From Capsicum annuum (lineage: Eukaryota > Streptophyta > Magnoliopsida > Solanales > Solanaceae), in the NCBI RefSeq assembly GCF_002878395.1, contig NC_061121.1, positions 16,546,639 through 16,610,638 of the forward strand: 64,000 bases of DNA, read 5' to 3'. The notes under the pieces were generated by a model. That model did no database searches, was not told where the DNA came from, and saw only the letters and a list, made by a program, of their open reading frames with translations. Below are positions 1 to 11,000 of this stretch, one piece after another. The stretch's first letter is position 1. Every line of letters begins with the position of its first letter. The position numbers were made by a program, and so were the translations under genes.

Positions 1-1967
1 ATTATTCAGAAAAATGCAAATTCAAAAAAGAAAAAATAAGTAGTTCTATTTTTTGTTTGTTACTATAAATATGGTCGAGCATTATCTTATAGGAGTATTC
101 CTTTATGATTGATTTTTTTAAAATGTCATTTGAATTATTTGAGAGTAGGAAAAAGTTATTTACACTAACTATATATTCACTCTGTGTTATTTTAATTCTA
201 GTGTCAGTTTTTTTTAATCACTCATTAATAATAATAAATACAAGATCTAATTTACGATTAAGCTACTCCTATTTATTAAAGATAGGCTAATTTTCCCTCT
301 TAAATACTTTGTATACTTCTTTAATGGAAAGTTAAGGATACATTGAAACAATGATTAATTTTTTTAAAATTCCTTAAATGATAATTATTTTAGGACTTTG
401 TTTTAGCTAACGCAATAGTTAAAATGAAATGATAGGACAATTTTTGTGAGCTAAAGCGAAAGTTAAAATAGGACAAGGAGAATATAAACTTAAACTCTAT
501 AATATATTAATACATTAGATACTGTTTTTTAGCGTTTTATTTGGTATTCAGTATCTATCTATATTAGAATCGATCAAATTTTTATTCGTGTGTTGCATGG
601 CTTATTTATCAAATATTCTTTTTGCTCTTGTGAGTGTATGTTGCTTTTTAAGCTCCTAAATTCTTGCACAACCTGAAAAGACATTGATTTTGTATGCATT
701 TATTTGGAATCACTAGGCATAAAATTTAAATTGGTGAAAGAATAAAATGTTGGACCTATCACTAATATATTTGTATAGTGGCTCAGCCATGTGTTAGTTG
801 ATTGCTATGAGTTCTAAAAAAAAATCATACCAATTTGCCCTATGATCTACTTAAAGAAATTGATAAATGAAAAGTTCATGTTTATTGCAATTGAATGTGG
901 TGAATCTATTTTAATAGTATTACTTTATCAGTCTCAAAATACTTGTTGTCCTTACGCTAGTAGTAACTATACCTGAACACGACAAGTATCTACATTATGA
1001 CAAATAAAATAAGTAATCTTCGATGAAAACAAATTATGTCTTATTACATAAATAAAAGTAAAATAGTTCAACGTTTCTCCTAAGTCCTAATTCATGTTCT
1101 TATGAGGAACGTATAAATAAAAAACACGATAAATATTTTAAAACGAAGGAATATAAAAGCAATGAAAGAATTTAAAAATAATAAGTAATGCAAATATCCA
1201 CCATTGTTGAAATTATATAAGTAGTAGTACTATTTTTAATCCAACAACTACCTACCCCTCTTCCCTTTTTTCCTTTTTCTCCCGTCATCAACTCAACAAA
1301 CCCTATAAGAAGGAATTTCTCCACAATTTATTTTTTTTCTCAATTTACTATTTATGGGCAAAGAATAATTGCACGGTTAGATCAGAGGCGGAGCTAGTTT
1401 GGAGCTAGTGATGAACATTCCTGGCGAAAAACTATATCATTTATACGAGATTGAAATTACTTATTCTGACTTCACCATTAGGTTTGGTGAATATTTTCTT
1501 TTACATTCTTAGATGCTCGATTTTATTTTATTATAGAATTGACAAGAAGTCAATATATTTAAAAATATGCAAAATAACGAAATACGATGGTAAATAAAAC
1601 AATAAGGAGAAATTTAAAAGTTACTACGGTATATTATTTTCTCCACTGTAGTCCCGTTTGTTTGGCATTATTTGTTTGTCGAGAACCATGACTAATTTTC
1701 ACAACTAAATCAAATTAACTATTTATTTATTTTGATGTAAAAAAGTAAATTAGAATAAAATAATCTTATTTATAGTTTGAATATCGAGTCTCACAAGACA
1801 AAAATAATGAAAGTTTCTTTTCTAATAAGTTTAATGTTTTTTTATAGATTTTGATCTAACGTTTTTAGTTTAAAATAAGTGTCATGTTCATAGAATAAAT
1901 TTGGTTCAAAATAACTATAACTTTAGAAGGTAAAGAAAAATTAAGTTTAAAATTAGGAATAAAGACA
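1..1967. other. AT-rich intergenic DNA, no gene seen
   Basis: No reading frame here has the length, composition or motifs of a plant gene; the few frames of about 60 codons are low-complexity. Near 1386-1396 a stretch reading CAGAGGCGGAGC resembles the end of a common Solanaceae hAT-like MITE, but I could not find a matching opposite end. Nothing else recognisable. Confidence 0.6.
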
Positions 1968-2660
1968 TTCGGGTTAAGTTAGGTGTGGCCCCGATAGAGA
2001 ACAAGATGTAGAAAATAAGAATGAGATAATTTTAATATGTGAAGAGAAGATGCACGGATGTCTCAGTACAGAGGTGTGAGATCGAGTTTGGCTATGGATG
2101 GTTCAAGAGATGTAAAAGACAAGCCATTGAAGTATTGATGAGAGATAATTAGACAAGGCATAACATAATTTTAATTTAGTACTGATCGAGGACACGATCT
2201 TAAATTAGAGTTTATGGAAAAAGAGACGTGTACTACGAGACCACCAAGACTGATAGGCATTTCGACCAGAATATAAATTAGGGTAAGAGGTTAGTTAGAT
2301 AATTAAGAATTATCAAACTTATTCTCTTACTATTAATTAGACGTGCTGTTAATTAGTTGTACTACTACTCTTATTGTATTTTGTCCTTTGATTTTAACTA
2401 TTATTTATAATTTTATTAAACTTTGATTATTATTTTATCTTGCTATGGCTACTGTGTAGAGTGATTTATCACGTTGTGTTAGCATTGTGCCATGCATATT
2501 TTGATTATTTCATTATTTCTTTATCTCTAATGTTTTGAATTATTTTTCTTGAGTTGAGTGTTTATTAGAAACAATCTCTCTAGTATAAGGTTTACGTATA
2601 AGCTATCATCCCAAGATCTCAACTTATGGGATTAGACTGAATATGCTATTTTTATTGTAG
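1968..2660 (+). pseudogene. RTE-type LINE fossil: reverse-transcriptase C-terminus plus 3' tail
   Basis: Between about 1975 and 2300 the plus strand reads as a decayed version of the C-terminal end of plant RTE-type LINE reverse transcriptase: remnants of the conserved run 'DKM-R-MRL-WFGHVKRR', then the 'V-R-CE' and 'KKYW-E-IR-DM' stretches, all with stops and frame breaks. It is followed by a T-rich 3' untranslated region, and from about 2550 by a degraded tail in the order 'TTGAG..., TATTAGAAACAA, CTCTCTA, AAGGTTTACGTATAAGCTA, CTTATGGGATTAGACTGAATATG, TTGTAG'. That is the tail family ending in TTG runs shared by Solanaceae TS-type SINEs and RTE LINEs. No active protein can be made. The family call is from motif recognition; the decay is directly visible. 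Confidence 0.6.
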
Positions 2661-2662
2661 TT

Positions 2663-2776
2663 CAATAACAATAACATATCTAATGTATTCCCACCAAGTG
2701 AGGTCTGAAGAGGGTAAAGTGTACACAGTTTATATAAAGTATTGAGGGTATATACGATAGACCCCCGGCTTAAGAC
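2663..2776 (-). repeat. RTE/TS-SINE tail, opposite orientation
   Basis: Reads in reverse as the Solanaceae RTE/TS tail: CAATAACAATAACATAT, then CCCACCAAGTGAGGTCTGAAGAGGGTA, then GTGTACACAG, then CGATAGACCCCCGGCTTAAGA. It abuts the plus-strand tail ending at about 2660, so two copies of the same tail lie end to end in inverted orientation. Non-coding. Confidence 0.65.
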
Positions 2777-3655
2777 AGATAACAGCAAATCAAACAAAAA
2801 ACATAAAAATAAATAATAAAATGGGATAACACACCATTAGATAATAAAAGAAAAAAGACACCGACAGAGTAATATATAAACTATCTATTAAAGATCACAA
2901 ATATCACCAAAACACTACGAACAAAAAACTTCAGACATAAATATAAATAAAACATTCCTCTTTTTTATTACGACGCACTTGTACACACTAACTCACTGAT
3001 GATGTGGTTAATTGATGATAAAGAAATGGACTTTGGGTGTAACTTAACCTTAAAAATTAATTCATGAAGGGAGGATTGTCGAAAACCATATAAAGAGATT
3101 AAAAACCTTTAACCCACCGATATAAGACTTTAATAATTTAATACTCAAGATTAAAATATTAAATTTATTATATTTTAAAAATACGTTGAGTTAATACTGA
3201 ATAAGTAAAAATCAATGAAACTAGTAGAATACAAAACAAAAAATCCATAAAAGTGAAATAGGAGATTTGACACAAAAACGAGAAGGTTTGGAGGTAAAAG
3301 TGGTTCAGAGATGTTTTTTCTATAAGTCCTGTCTTTTTGGCAGCTTCTTGTCAGTTTCATCGTGCTTGATGTGGTTTTTTTCTATATTATAGTCCAAAGT
3401 ACTTTAAATTAATCAACTAATTAATTAATCCAATTAATAATTTATTTTCTCTCCAGCTTTTAATTTCTCGGCTCCATATTTAAGGATATTTCATTTTTTT
3501 CTAAAATAAAAATTATACGAAGATTATTTTTAAAAAATAATATGACACAAATTCAAAATGGAAAAAAGCTAAATATACTTTTGTATTATCAGAAATAATT
3601 TAAATATATCATTTGTTATACTATTGATCTAGATATGCTCTTTTCGTGATGTATG
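2777..3655. other. AT-rich DNA upstream of the Copia insertion
   Basis: No gene or structured element recognised. The last five bases before the Copia LTR are GTATG, the expected left target-site duplication; the partner copy is not visible on the right. Confidence 0.5.
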
Positions 3656-3876
3656 TGTTATAAATGTATTTACGTTATAGTGAATGTCTATCAAGATCTA
3701 TTAAGAAGATTATCTGTCTTTTAGTCAGAAACTTGGAGTATTTTTTTTTTATAAATAAAAGAATTTTGTTCATTATATAATTTAATTAAGATGATCTCTC
3801 ATCCTACACGGGAAATAAAGAAGTCTCTCTCTTTTCTATCTATTTATTTTTATTGTTCTTTATTTATATTTTATAA
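3656..3876 (+). repeat. 5' LTR of the Copia element
   Basis: Aligns along its length with 19939-20213. Shared landmarks are the TGTTATAAATG start, GTGAATGTCTATCAAGATCTA, CTGTCTTTTAGTCAGAAACTT, a TATAAATAAA promoter-like box and GAAGTCTCTC before the end. It lacks a ~50-base block present in the 3' LTR. The following TTGTCAGCACGA is a candidate primer-binding region, similar to the TTATCAGCACGA found after LTRs of several Solanaceae Copia elements (recognition, not tested). Confidence 0.8.
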
Positions 3877-6287
3877 ATGTTGTCAGCACGAATCACGAGT
3901 TAAAGATAAGTATTTGAATTTGATAATCTTTTATCATATTAAAATTGAATTTACATATTGATATTTGTGCAAATCAGTATTACAATTTAAGGATGTCAAG
4001 TATCTCGTACTGTATCAAATAAAAAAATCATTCTGTTTACCTACTTTTTTGGTAAATAGAACACACAAATTGATGTTTGGTGGAGAAAGATCCAAAGTTT
4101 ATAATATAAATTTATTAAGCAAATTTGGTATATAAACTTGTTATTATCAGTGTGTTATATCTTGCACTTTTTTTTTTCTGCCTGGATTTGCTAATACATT
4201 ACATAGCTTTTTGATGTAGGTATCTGATTCCGGTAATAATTCATATGTCCTAGCAGCTTCAACCTATCAAGAATAGGATGGAGGATTCAAATCTCATCCA
4301 ACCGAAAAAATAAGATATAAATATTGGGTTCAAGTCCCAATAACGATGTATGACTAAGATATTTTTATATGGATAAGACGTTGAGTTTGAATCTCAATGC
4401 ATCATATTAATGATATTATGATTGATAGGGCAAAATAATGGGTATTTGGTGAAGAGTCATGAAACATGTCCCATTCCTTGAATTGAATGTGGTAGCAATA
4501 AATCATATGTATGCCTCAATTTGCTTTTATAGTAGCTATCATAATTTGATATGATACGCTTAAGGCTATATTCCATTTATGGAGAATGAGAAACTTATTA
4601 ATACAAACGTGCACTTGATTGTGGTGGTATCACAACTCACCTCCGAAAGAGGCTGATAATTTTGAAATCTATTTCTGAAGTAGTAAATCTGAACTTTATT
4701 CATGTAATAGTAAATCTGAAATTTACTAAAGTAAAAGTTTACATGTCATGGTAAACTTGGAGATTGCTAAAATAAAAATTCATAAATTGACATGAACGAT
4801 TGCAACATCTCAAAAATGTGCATACTGAGTATTGAATATATATTGAAGAAATTAAAAAAAAAAATCATTACTTTAAATGTTGTTTGTTCTCATGATAAGT
4901 TGGTTGGACCAACTAATTTTGGGATTGAATCTCGTAAAATTTGAAAAGTATAAAAGGTGAATAATAGACCGTTCACCTATCATGCGATATTTTGAAAAGA
5001 TGCATCAATTAGATGATCACATATACATTCATTGTCAACCTACGTTTGACATTCATAAAGTTATTTGCTCAATATAAATTGAGCATAATTTTCAGATTAT
5101 GTAATCAAGATAATTCATCTTGATGATGATGGTTTGACATTGAATGTCTTCGATAAATAGCTAAACCATTACTAATGAGAACAAAGCTTCACGTGTTGGT
5201 CTGAAATATGATGTGTAGCACACAATAGCACTTGTATGCATTAGACCAATATATTATGATTATTTCTTCCCTCTCAATTGATTCAAGGTTAGGAACCAAC
5301 TATTTTATTTAATAATTTTGATGTGCAGTATACGATTAATGAATATATCATAATGCACAAAGATGGATTCCTCAAACAACATAGAGAATGTCTGTTAGTT
5401 TTCCTAACATAAGGGGGAGATTATAAGCAGCTATGATGTATGTTAGGTATTATCATTAGATTCTCATTAAAAGGATAATTTAAGTCATATGCTGGAAGTA
5501 TTTGCTGACTCAAATTTAATCTCATATCTAAGCTGCAAGTGCTCCTATTTTTTTGGCCATAAAGGACAAAATCTACGCATGCATGAAGCATGGTAGACCA
5601 ATCGGTTCCAAATAAAATAGTCCTTGTAAAGAATAAGGAGCAGATAACCATAATAAGAAGGCAATGTGCTCTTGAAAGGCCTACGACATAACACTTCATG
5701 AAACCTTATGAAAGGTTCAGGTACCTGAAAATAATGAAGTGATGAAATCTTTAAATGTTATGTCACATTGTGAATCGATACAAAACGATATATCATTGAT
5801 GATGTCTTTGATACAATATTGCTGGAATATTGTGAAAGATTACGAGGATCTGAATTTTACGTTTATTTAAGCATGCTGACGTAGAAAAATTTATCAAGTG
5901 ACTTAAAATGATGCATTTTGGTAAGCATAAAACTTATTTGATTTACAGTCCAAACACTTGAAGATGTCACACTTGACATGTTGGATATTGTCACTTGACA
6001 ATAATCTATATGGAAATCCCTAAAGAATTCAAAATGTCTGAAATATATAAAGTTTCTGGGAACTTGTTTATTATCCTTATAAGGGATAAATTGACGGTTT
6101 GAAAATCATTGAAACTCGAGTTTTTAAAAGCAATAAGATTATTCACTGAAATGACAAACATACCGAATTAGAATGGTCCTAAAGTACCATATCTTAATCC
6201 AATTGATGTACTAATGTATCTTGCAAATACTACAAGACCTGATAAAATCGTTTTCAGTCAGTCTGTTACCAAGGTATATTTTTGCTC
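3877..6287 (+). pseudogene. Copia gag-pol remnants, 5' part
   Basis: Heavily mutated internal region. From about 5290 the plus strand keeps landmarks of Copia integrase C-terminus and linker: 'GATGGATTCCTC', 'GTTTTCCTAACATAAGGGGGAGA' (the usual TLGGE region with a stop), and 'AGACCAATCGGTTCCAAA' (RPIGSK). Between 5850 and 6000 most of the reverse transcriptase is missing. At about 6175-6240 the RT C-terminal block 'VPYL-PI-VLMYLAN-TRPD' is readable. The reading is broken by many stops and by the Gypsy insertion at 6288, and continues at 19170. The 3877-5290 part is too decayed for protein calls. Confidence 0.65.
6283..6287. repeat. Left 5-bp target-site duplication (TGCTC) of the Gypsy element
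   Basis: TGCTC immediately before the LTR start TGTAAACACC; the identical TGCTC follows the 3' LTR end GTGTGACA at 19170-19174. Five bases is the usual duplication length for LTR retrotransposons. Confidence 0.9.
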
Positions 6288-7936
6288 TGTAAACACCTAA
6301 TTTTTGACCAAACCTAATATCTTTATATCATTTTAGGGTTCAATTTATTTTATTTTTTAGGCCTAAATTCGATATTTTCAGTTTATCTTATTTTACAGGG
6401 TTTGTTTAAAAGTTTCAAAAATTACAAAAAAAAATAGAGTCAAATTTTAATAAGCTTTTATTTTTATTTTTTATTTAAAAAAAATTATTTATTTTCTTCT
6501 TTTAACTTTTAATAAATAATCTAGTGATATTAATATTCTGCAATCATGTTCTAAGACTAATTATTTAACTTATCTATATTTTAGCTTTAAATAAATTTTA
6601 CCATTTTATTAATATCCTTAATTGAAAAACAAAAACAAAAAAAAAAGAATCCTAAACTACCATTCCCACACCCTAAAACCACATTCCTATTTTCCCTCCA
6701 ACACACTCCCATATTTCCCTCACGTTCGGCCCACACAAACACACGACATCACAAAACTATCTCAAAAACTTCCTCAACCCTCACCCTATATAAAGACAAA
6801 TACTACAACACTCTTGAGGGGGAACGGAAAAAAAACACGAAGAATTGAAAAAGAAAAGAAAGAAACAACATTGAAACCAAAAAAGAAAAACAGTAAGGAA
6901 AAGAAGAAAGAAAAATAGTAGGAAACAAAGAAGAGGAAGAAGGAACACACGAGTGATAAGTGGTTTCGGGTTTTCCATTCGAGTTTTGGTTCGACGTAAG
7001 AGCTTCTCTTTTGATTTAGTTCGTCATACAGGTTCTTATTCAATCCCTGTACTATTACTTTTTTTTGTAAATTTGGTTATGAATCGAAGCATGAATAAAG
7101 TTAATTCCATGACTTTTTCTATCGTTTGTTATGTGTAATTCATTATCGTTACATAGTTTACTTTATGTCACCATTTATAACTAGTTTGCTATTCCGAAGT
7201 AGCGTTAACTAAATTTAATTGATCTCTAAATGAGATAATTGTTAGAGTCATCAGCGTTAAAAGATGTGTATTCGGTTGACATGCGATTAGTACAATTGCG
7301 TTGTAACTAGAATCTTAGACCTATACACGTGTATGCATGCCAAATATAAGGTAGAAGAAGAAAACAGGGTCGCAGTAAGCAATATTTCATAATCACATTC
7401 CTCAATTGTGGGACTATACTGGCTTTTGCTTTGTCTGGGGTTTTCAATCTAGTTCAGTTTAACAACAACGCTACACTTGGCGAGAAAGTGTTGTAGAAGC
7501 CTTTACTGTTACTAAGCGTGTGGCTATTTGTTGTTTCAATTTTTAGGTTTGGTTGGATTGTTGCGCCGAGTTACGTTAATCATATGGATATATTTGTGCG
7601 TATTGTTTTGCTCGTTGTGGGGTTGCTCTGCTTCACGTTGTTCATTGTGAATGAAGAGAATTGGAAGGGGAGTAAGAGAGGCTCAGTTGATAGCAAATTT
7701 TATCATCATGTATCTATTGGTAAAATAAGATTCTTAATAGTGAAATCTCATAGAACTAATAGAGACAAAATTTATTAATCATTAGTCAATCATCCTTGTA
7801 ATCATTAGGTAAATAAAAAGTCAACTCATTATTTAACCTCCTAAATCATAATGTTCGAGAAATAGAATCATTAGTATAACTCCACCATCGAATCATTGTG
7901 AACATAATTGTAGGAATAAATTCTCTAAGAAGGTTA
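6288..7936 (+). repeat. Truncated 5' LTR of the Gypsy element
   Basis: Matches the first 1648 bases of the 3' LTR (16409-18056) with only scattered point changes and small indels. The match stops abruptly after CTAAGAAGGTTA, where this copy runs straight into protease coding sequence. The last ~1.1 kb of the LTR (compare 18057-19169), the primer-binding site, gag and the start of protease are therefore missing. Frames of 60-100 codons on both strands in here are also in the 3' LTR and look like by-products of LTR sequence, not genes. Confidence 0.9.
6787..6794 (+). promoter_or_regulatory. TATA box of the Gypsy 5' LTR
   Basis: TATATAAA in the context CACCCTATATAAAGACAAA, followed by an A-rich leader. 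The same box occurs at the equivalent place in the 3' LTR (16905-16912). It is the best candidate for the element's RNA polymerase II promoter. Confidence 0.6.
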
Positions 7937-8520
7937 CTTTGGTTATTGGACCAGTTGAGTTTGTGATCACCTTTCAAGTAATAGATATGGATACTTCCTA
8001 CAACCTACTTTTAGGAAGACCATGGATCCATACGGCTAGAGTCATACCTTCTACTTTGCATCAAGCAGTTAACTTTGAACACGACAATCAGGAAATCATT
8101 GTGCATGGAGAGGATGACCTTCCAATACATCAAGATCCTTCTGTACCTTGTATCGAAGCAAAAGGGGGTTGTGAATCTTCCATTTATCAGGCTTTTGAAA
8201 TTGTGACAGCTGATTAAGTTATGGAAGGCACGTCGATTTCGGGGCCTTATCTCTCTTCTACTTCAATCATGGTGGCTAGCCAAACGCTACAAAATGGTTA
8301 TGAACCGGGAAAAGGATTAGGGGTTTTGCTGCAAGGAATTATAAACCCAGTAGATCCATGTGGTAGACACAACACCTTTGGCTTAGGATTTAAGCTGACT
8401 GCAGCAGATAGGAAATGGGCAAAAGAACCAAAAAAGGCTTGGCAATTGACAAGTCCGGTTCCACACATTAGCCAATCTTTAACGAAAGCTCAAAAGGAAG
8501 AAAATTAAGACCCATCTGTT
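7937..8520 (+). pseudogene. Gypsy protease C-terminal part and G-patch-like linker
   Basis: The first frame (7939-8217) reads VIGPVEFVITFQVIDMDTSYNLLLGRPWIH in pieces, i.e. the C-terminal half of a retroviral-type aspartic protease with the conserved 'LLGRPWIH' end. The catalytic D-S/T-G turn would lie upstream and is lost in the 5' deletion. A TAA at 8215-8217 separates it from the next in-frame block (8221-8508), which has 'NGYEPGKGLG', a glycine-rich G-patch-like motif usual between protease and RT in Solanaceae Tat-like elements, then 'GLGFKLTAADRKW'. No functional protease is possible. Confidence 0.75.
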
Positions 8521-9162
8521 AACAAGGATGTGGATGAAATATGTCGAGGTCTCAAGGAAATATTTTATGAAGCAAACATAGTTCAGATGGGTGAAGGCCC
8601 TAGCCATGAAGATGTGCAGTTCGTCGGGCCAAATGTCAAGCTCACTAACTGGGAAGCCACTCCTCTCCCCATAAGGAAGGAGTCTTGGTAGTTTATTTTG
8701 TTGTTTCATTTTTCTTTATTTTGCATTTTGGATTATTCTCAGGGTTGTAATCCACATAATTTAGTTGCTCTGCTTTGATGTTAACCCTCTTGTCCTTTCC
8801 AATTCAATGAAGTGAAATTCAAGTTTCCTAGTAAATTTATCTTTTCTTCCCTCTTTTAATTTTCATTTTTATCTTATTTCAGTTATGTTAATACTGGCTC
8901 TAATAACATGGAATGCACACGGAGTTCATATTTAGATCCTAAAAAGTTGTCTAATCTCGAATCAACAAACCAAACGGTAGATGAATACGATGAAGATGAA
9001 GCTGATAAGGAAGTCAGAAAAAGATTGGATCAATTTGAGGATAAGCCCAAACCCAATTTAAATGACACTGAGATAATAAATTTGGGAACTGGTGAGGAGG
9101 TTAGATAAATAAAAATAAGTATTCATGCAGATCAAAATATCAGGAATGATATTATTCAGATT
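8521..9162 (+). pseudogene. Gypsy pol linker between protease and RT, decayed
   Basis: Contains an acidic frame at 8908-9108 (EYDEDEADKEVRKRLDQFED) ending in a stop just before the RT block. This matches the acidic spacer seen ahead of RT in related elements, interrupted by stops near 8690 and 9105. No separate gene is proposed. Confidence 0.5.
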
Positions 9163-10068
9163 TTGTTCGAGTATAAGGATGTTTTTGCATGGTCTTATGA
9201 TGATACGTCGGGTCTAAGCACGGATTTGGTAGTCCACAAACTGCCTACATACCCTGATTTTTCATCGGTCCAGCAAAAACAAAGAAAGTTTAAAACTGAC
9301 ATGCGCGATAAAATCAAAGAGGAAATCAGGAAGCAATTGAATGCAAACGTGATTAGGGTCGCTCAGTACACCACATGGTTGGCTAATGTGGTGCCCGTAC
9401 CAAAGAAAGATGGTAAAATCAGAGTTTGTGTTGATTATAGGGATTTGAACATAGCAAGCCCTAAAGATAACTTTTTGCTACCCAATATTCACATCCTTGT
9501 TGATAATTATGCTAAACATGAGATCCAATCTTTCATGGATTGTTATGTCGGATATCACCAGATCTTGATGGATGAAACAGATTCAGAAAAGACTGTTTTC
9601 ACCACCTTGTGGGGTACTTATTGCTACAGGGTCATGCTATTTGGTTTAAAGAATGCGGGAGCTACGTACATGAGAGCTATGACTACTATTTTTTATGACA
9701 TGATGCACAAAGAAGTAGAAGTATATGTTGATGATGTCATTATCAAGTCCAAGACACAAGTCGATCATGTATATAACTTGAGGAAATTCTTTGAAAGGTT
9801 GCGAAAGTATAATCTTAAGCTCAATCCAGCAAAGTGTACATTTGGAGTTCCATCCGAAAAACTTTTGGGTTTTATAATTAGCCACAGAGGCTTTGAATTG
9901 GACCCCTCCAAGGTAAAATCCATTCGAGAATTGCTGTCTTCAAAGAATAAAACTGAGGTCATGAATTTTCTTGGAAGGCGGAATTATATAAGAAGGTTCA
10001 TCGCTCAGATCAACACTACATGTGAATCGATATTTAAGTTGCTGAAAAAGGATGCAGCTATTCGGTGA
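9163..10068 (+). pseudogene. Gypsy reverse transcriptase domain
   Basis: An open 301-codon stretch carrying RT motifs in order: 'KIRVCVDYRDLN' (about residues 84-95), 'SFMDCYVGYHQILM' in the palm, 'YCYRVMLFGLKNAGATYMRAM', the catalytic 'YVDDVIIKSK' box (about residues 188-197), 'HVYNLRKFFERLRKYNLKLNPAKCTFG' in pieces and 'LLGFIISHRGFELDPSKVKSI'. The metal-binding DD pair is present; the 'FMDCYVGYHQ' palm segment has changes from the usual 'DGYSGYNQ'. It ends at a TGA where TGG would be expected, and the frame continues into RNase H. Part of a broken polyprotein, not a standalone gene. Confidence 0.85.
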
Positions 10069-10600
10069 ACAGATGAATGTCAAGAATCATTTGATAAGAT
10101 TAAAGAATATTTAGCAAATCCTCTAGTACTGGTCCCATCGGAACCTGGTAGGCCTTTATTTCTATATCTGTTAGTGATGGACAATTATTTTGGTTGTGTT
10201 TTAGGACAACATGACATCACAGGCAAAAAGGAACAAGCAATCTATTATTTGAGCAAGAAGTTCACGAGTTATGAGGTAAAATATACTCTTTAAGAAAAGA
10301 CATGTTGCGCCCTAACTTAGATTGATTAGAAGTTGAATCACTATCTTTCGTCCGACACAACCTACCTCATATCTCGAATGGATCCTTTAAAGTATATTTT
10401 TCAAAAACCTATGCCCACAGGTAGATTAACGAAGTGGTAGATTTTACTTATAAAATTTGACATTGGGTATGTTACTCGTACCGCTATGAAAGCACAAGCA
10501 TTGGCCGATTATTTGGCAGAGAACCCAGTTGACAATGATTATGAGCCATTGCGAACTTACTTTCCTGATGAAGAGATTAATTCAATTGAGGAAGAAGTTT
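10069..10600 (+). pseudogene. Gypsy first RNase H (Ty3 type), broken
   Basis: Continues in the RT frame: 'ECQESFDKIKEYLANPLVLV', then 'LFLYLLVMDNYFGCVLGQ' and 'QAIYYLSKKFTSYEVKYT', the usual connection and Ty3-type RNase H blocks. Several in-frame stops follow (near 10290, 10320, 10440), some at places where tryptophan is expected. Then 'ALADYLAENPV' and an acidic linker ending in a TAA at about 10600. Confidence 0.7.
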
Positions 10601-11000
10601 AAGATGATATGTATGCATGGAAATTATATTTTGATGGGGCAATCAATGTCAAAGGAGTAGGAATTGGGGCGGTTCTTGTCTCACCGATCGGGCGTCATCA
10701 TCCCACCACAGCACGACTTCATTTCTATTGTACTAATAACAAAGCAGAATGTGAAGCTTGCATCATGGGGTTAACTATGGAAATAAATCTGGATGTACGC
10801 GAGCTAGTGGTGTTGTGAGATTCCAAATTGCTCATTCGACAAATTCAAGGAGAATAGAAAACGAGAGATATCAAGCTCATTCCATACAAACAGTGCTTAG
10901 AGGACCTTAGCAAAAGGTTCAAGTCTATCGAATTTAGATATATTCCCAAATCTCACAATGAGCTGGCTGATGCCCTGGCTACACTATCTTCCACGCTCCC
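10601..11000 (+). pseudogene. Gypsy second RNase H (archaeal-like)
   Basis: Reads 'WKLYFDGAINVKGVGIGAVLVSP', 'TNNKAECEACIMGL', 'VVL-DSKLLIRQIQGE', then 'RYIPKSHNELADALATLSS' in pieces. These are the four acidic blocks of an archaeal-type RNase HI (D in YFDGA, E in NNKAE, D in the DSKL block, D in NELADALA). A second RNase H between the Ty3-type one and integrase is a known feature of plant Tat elements. Stops at about 10816 and 10855 replace expected Gly/Trp codons. Confidence 0.75.

Noticed and set aside
6781..7043. Minus-strand Phe/Leu-rich frames of 65-85 codons, repeated at 16921-17161
   Set aside because: They are antisense to an A/G-rich LTR leader and recur at the same place in both LTRs; composition is low-complexity.
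7518..7778. 86-codon plus frame with hydrophobic segments (also at 17637-17897)
   Set aside because: Present in both LTR copies with nonsynonymous changes and no family motif; LTR sequence, not a gene.
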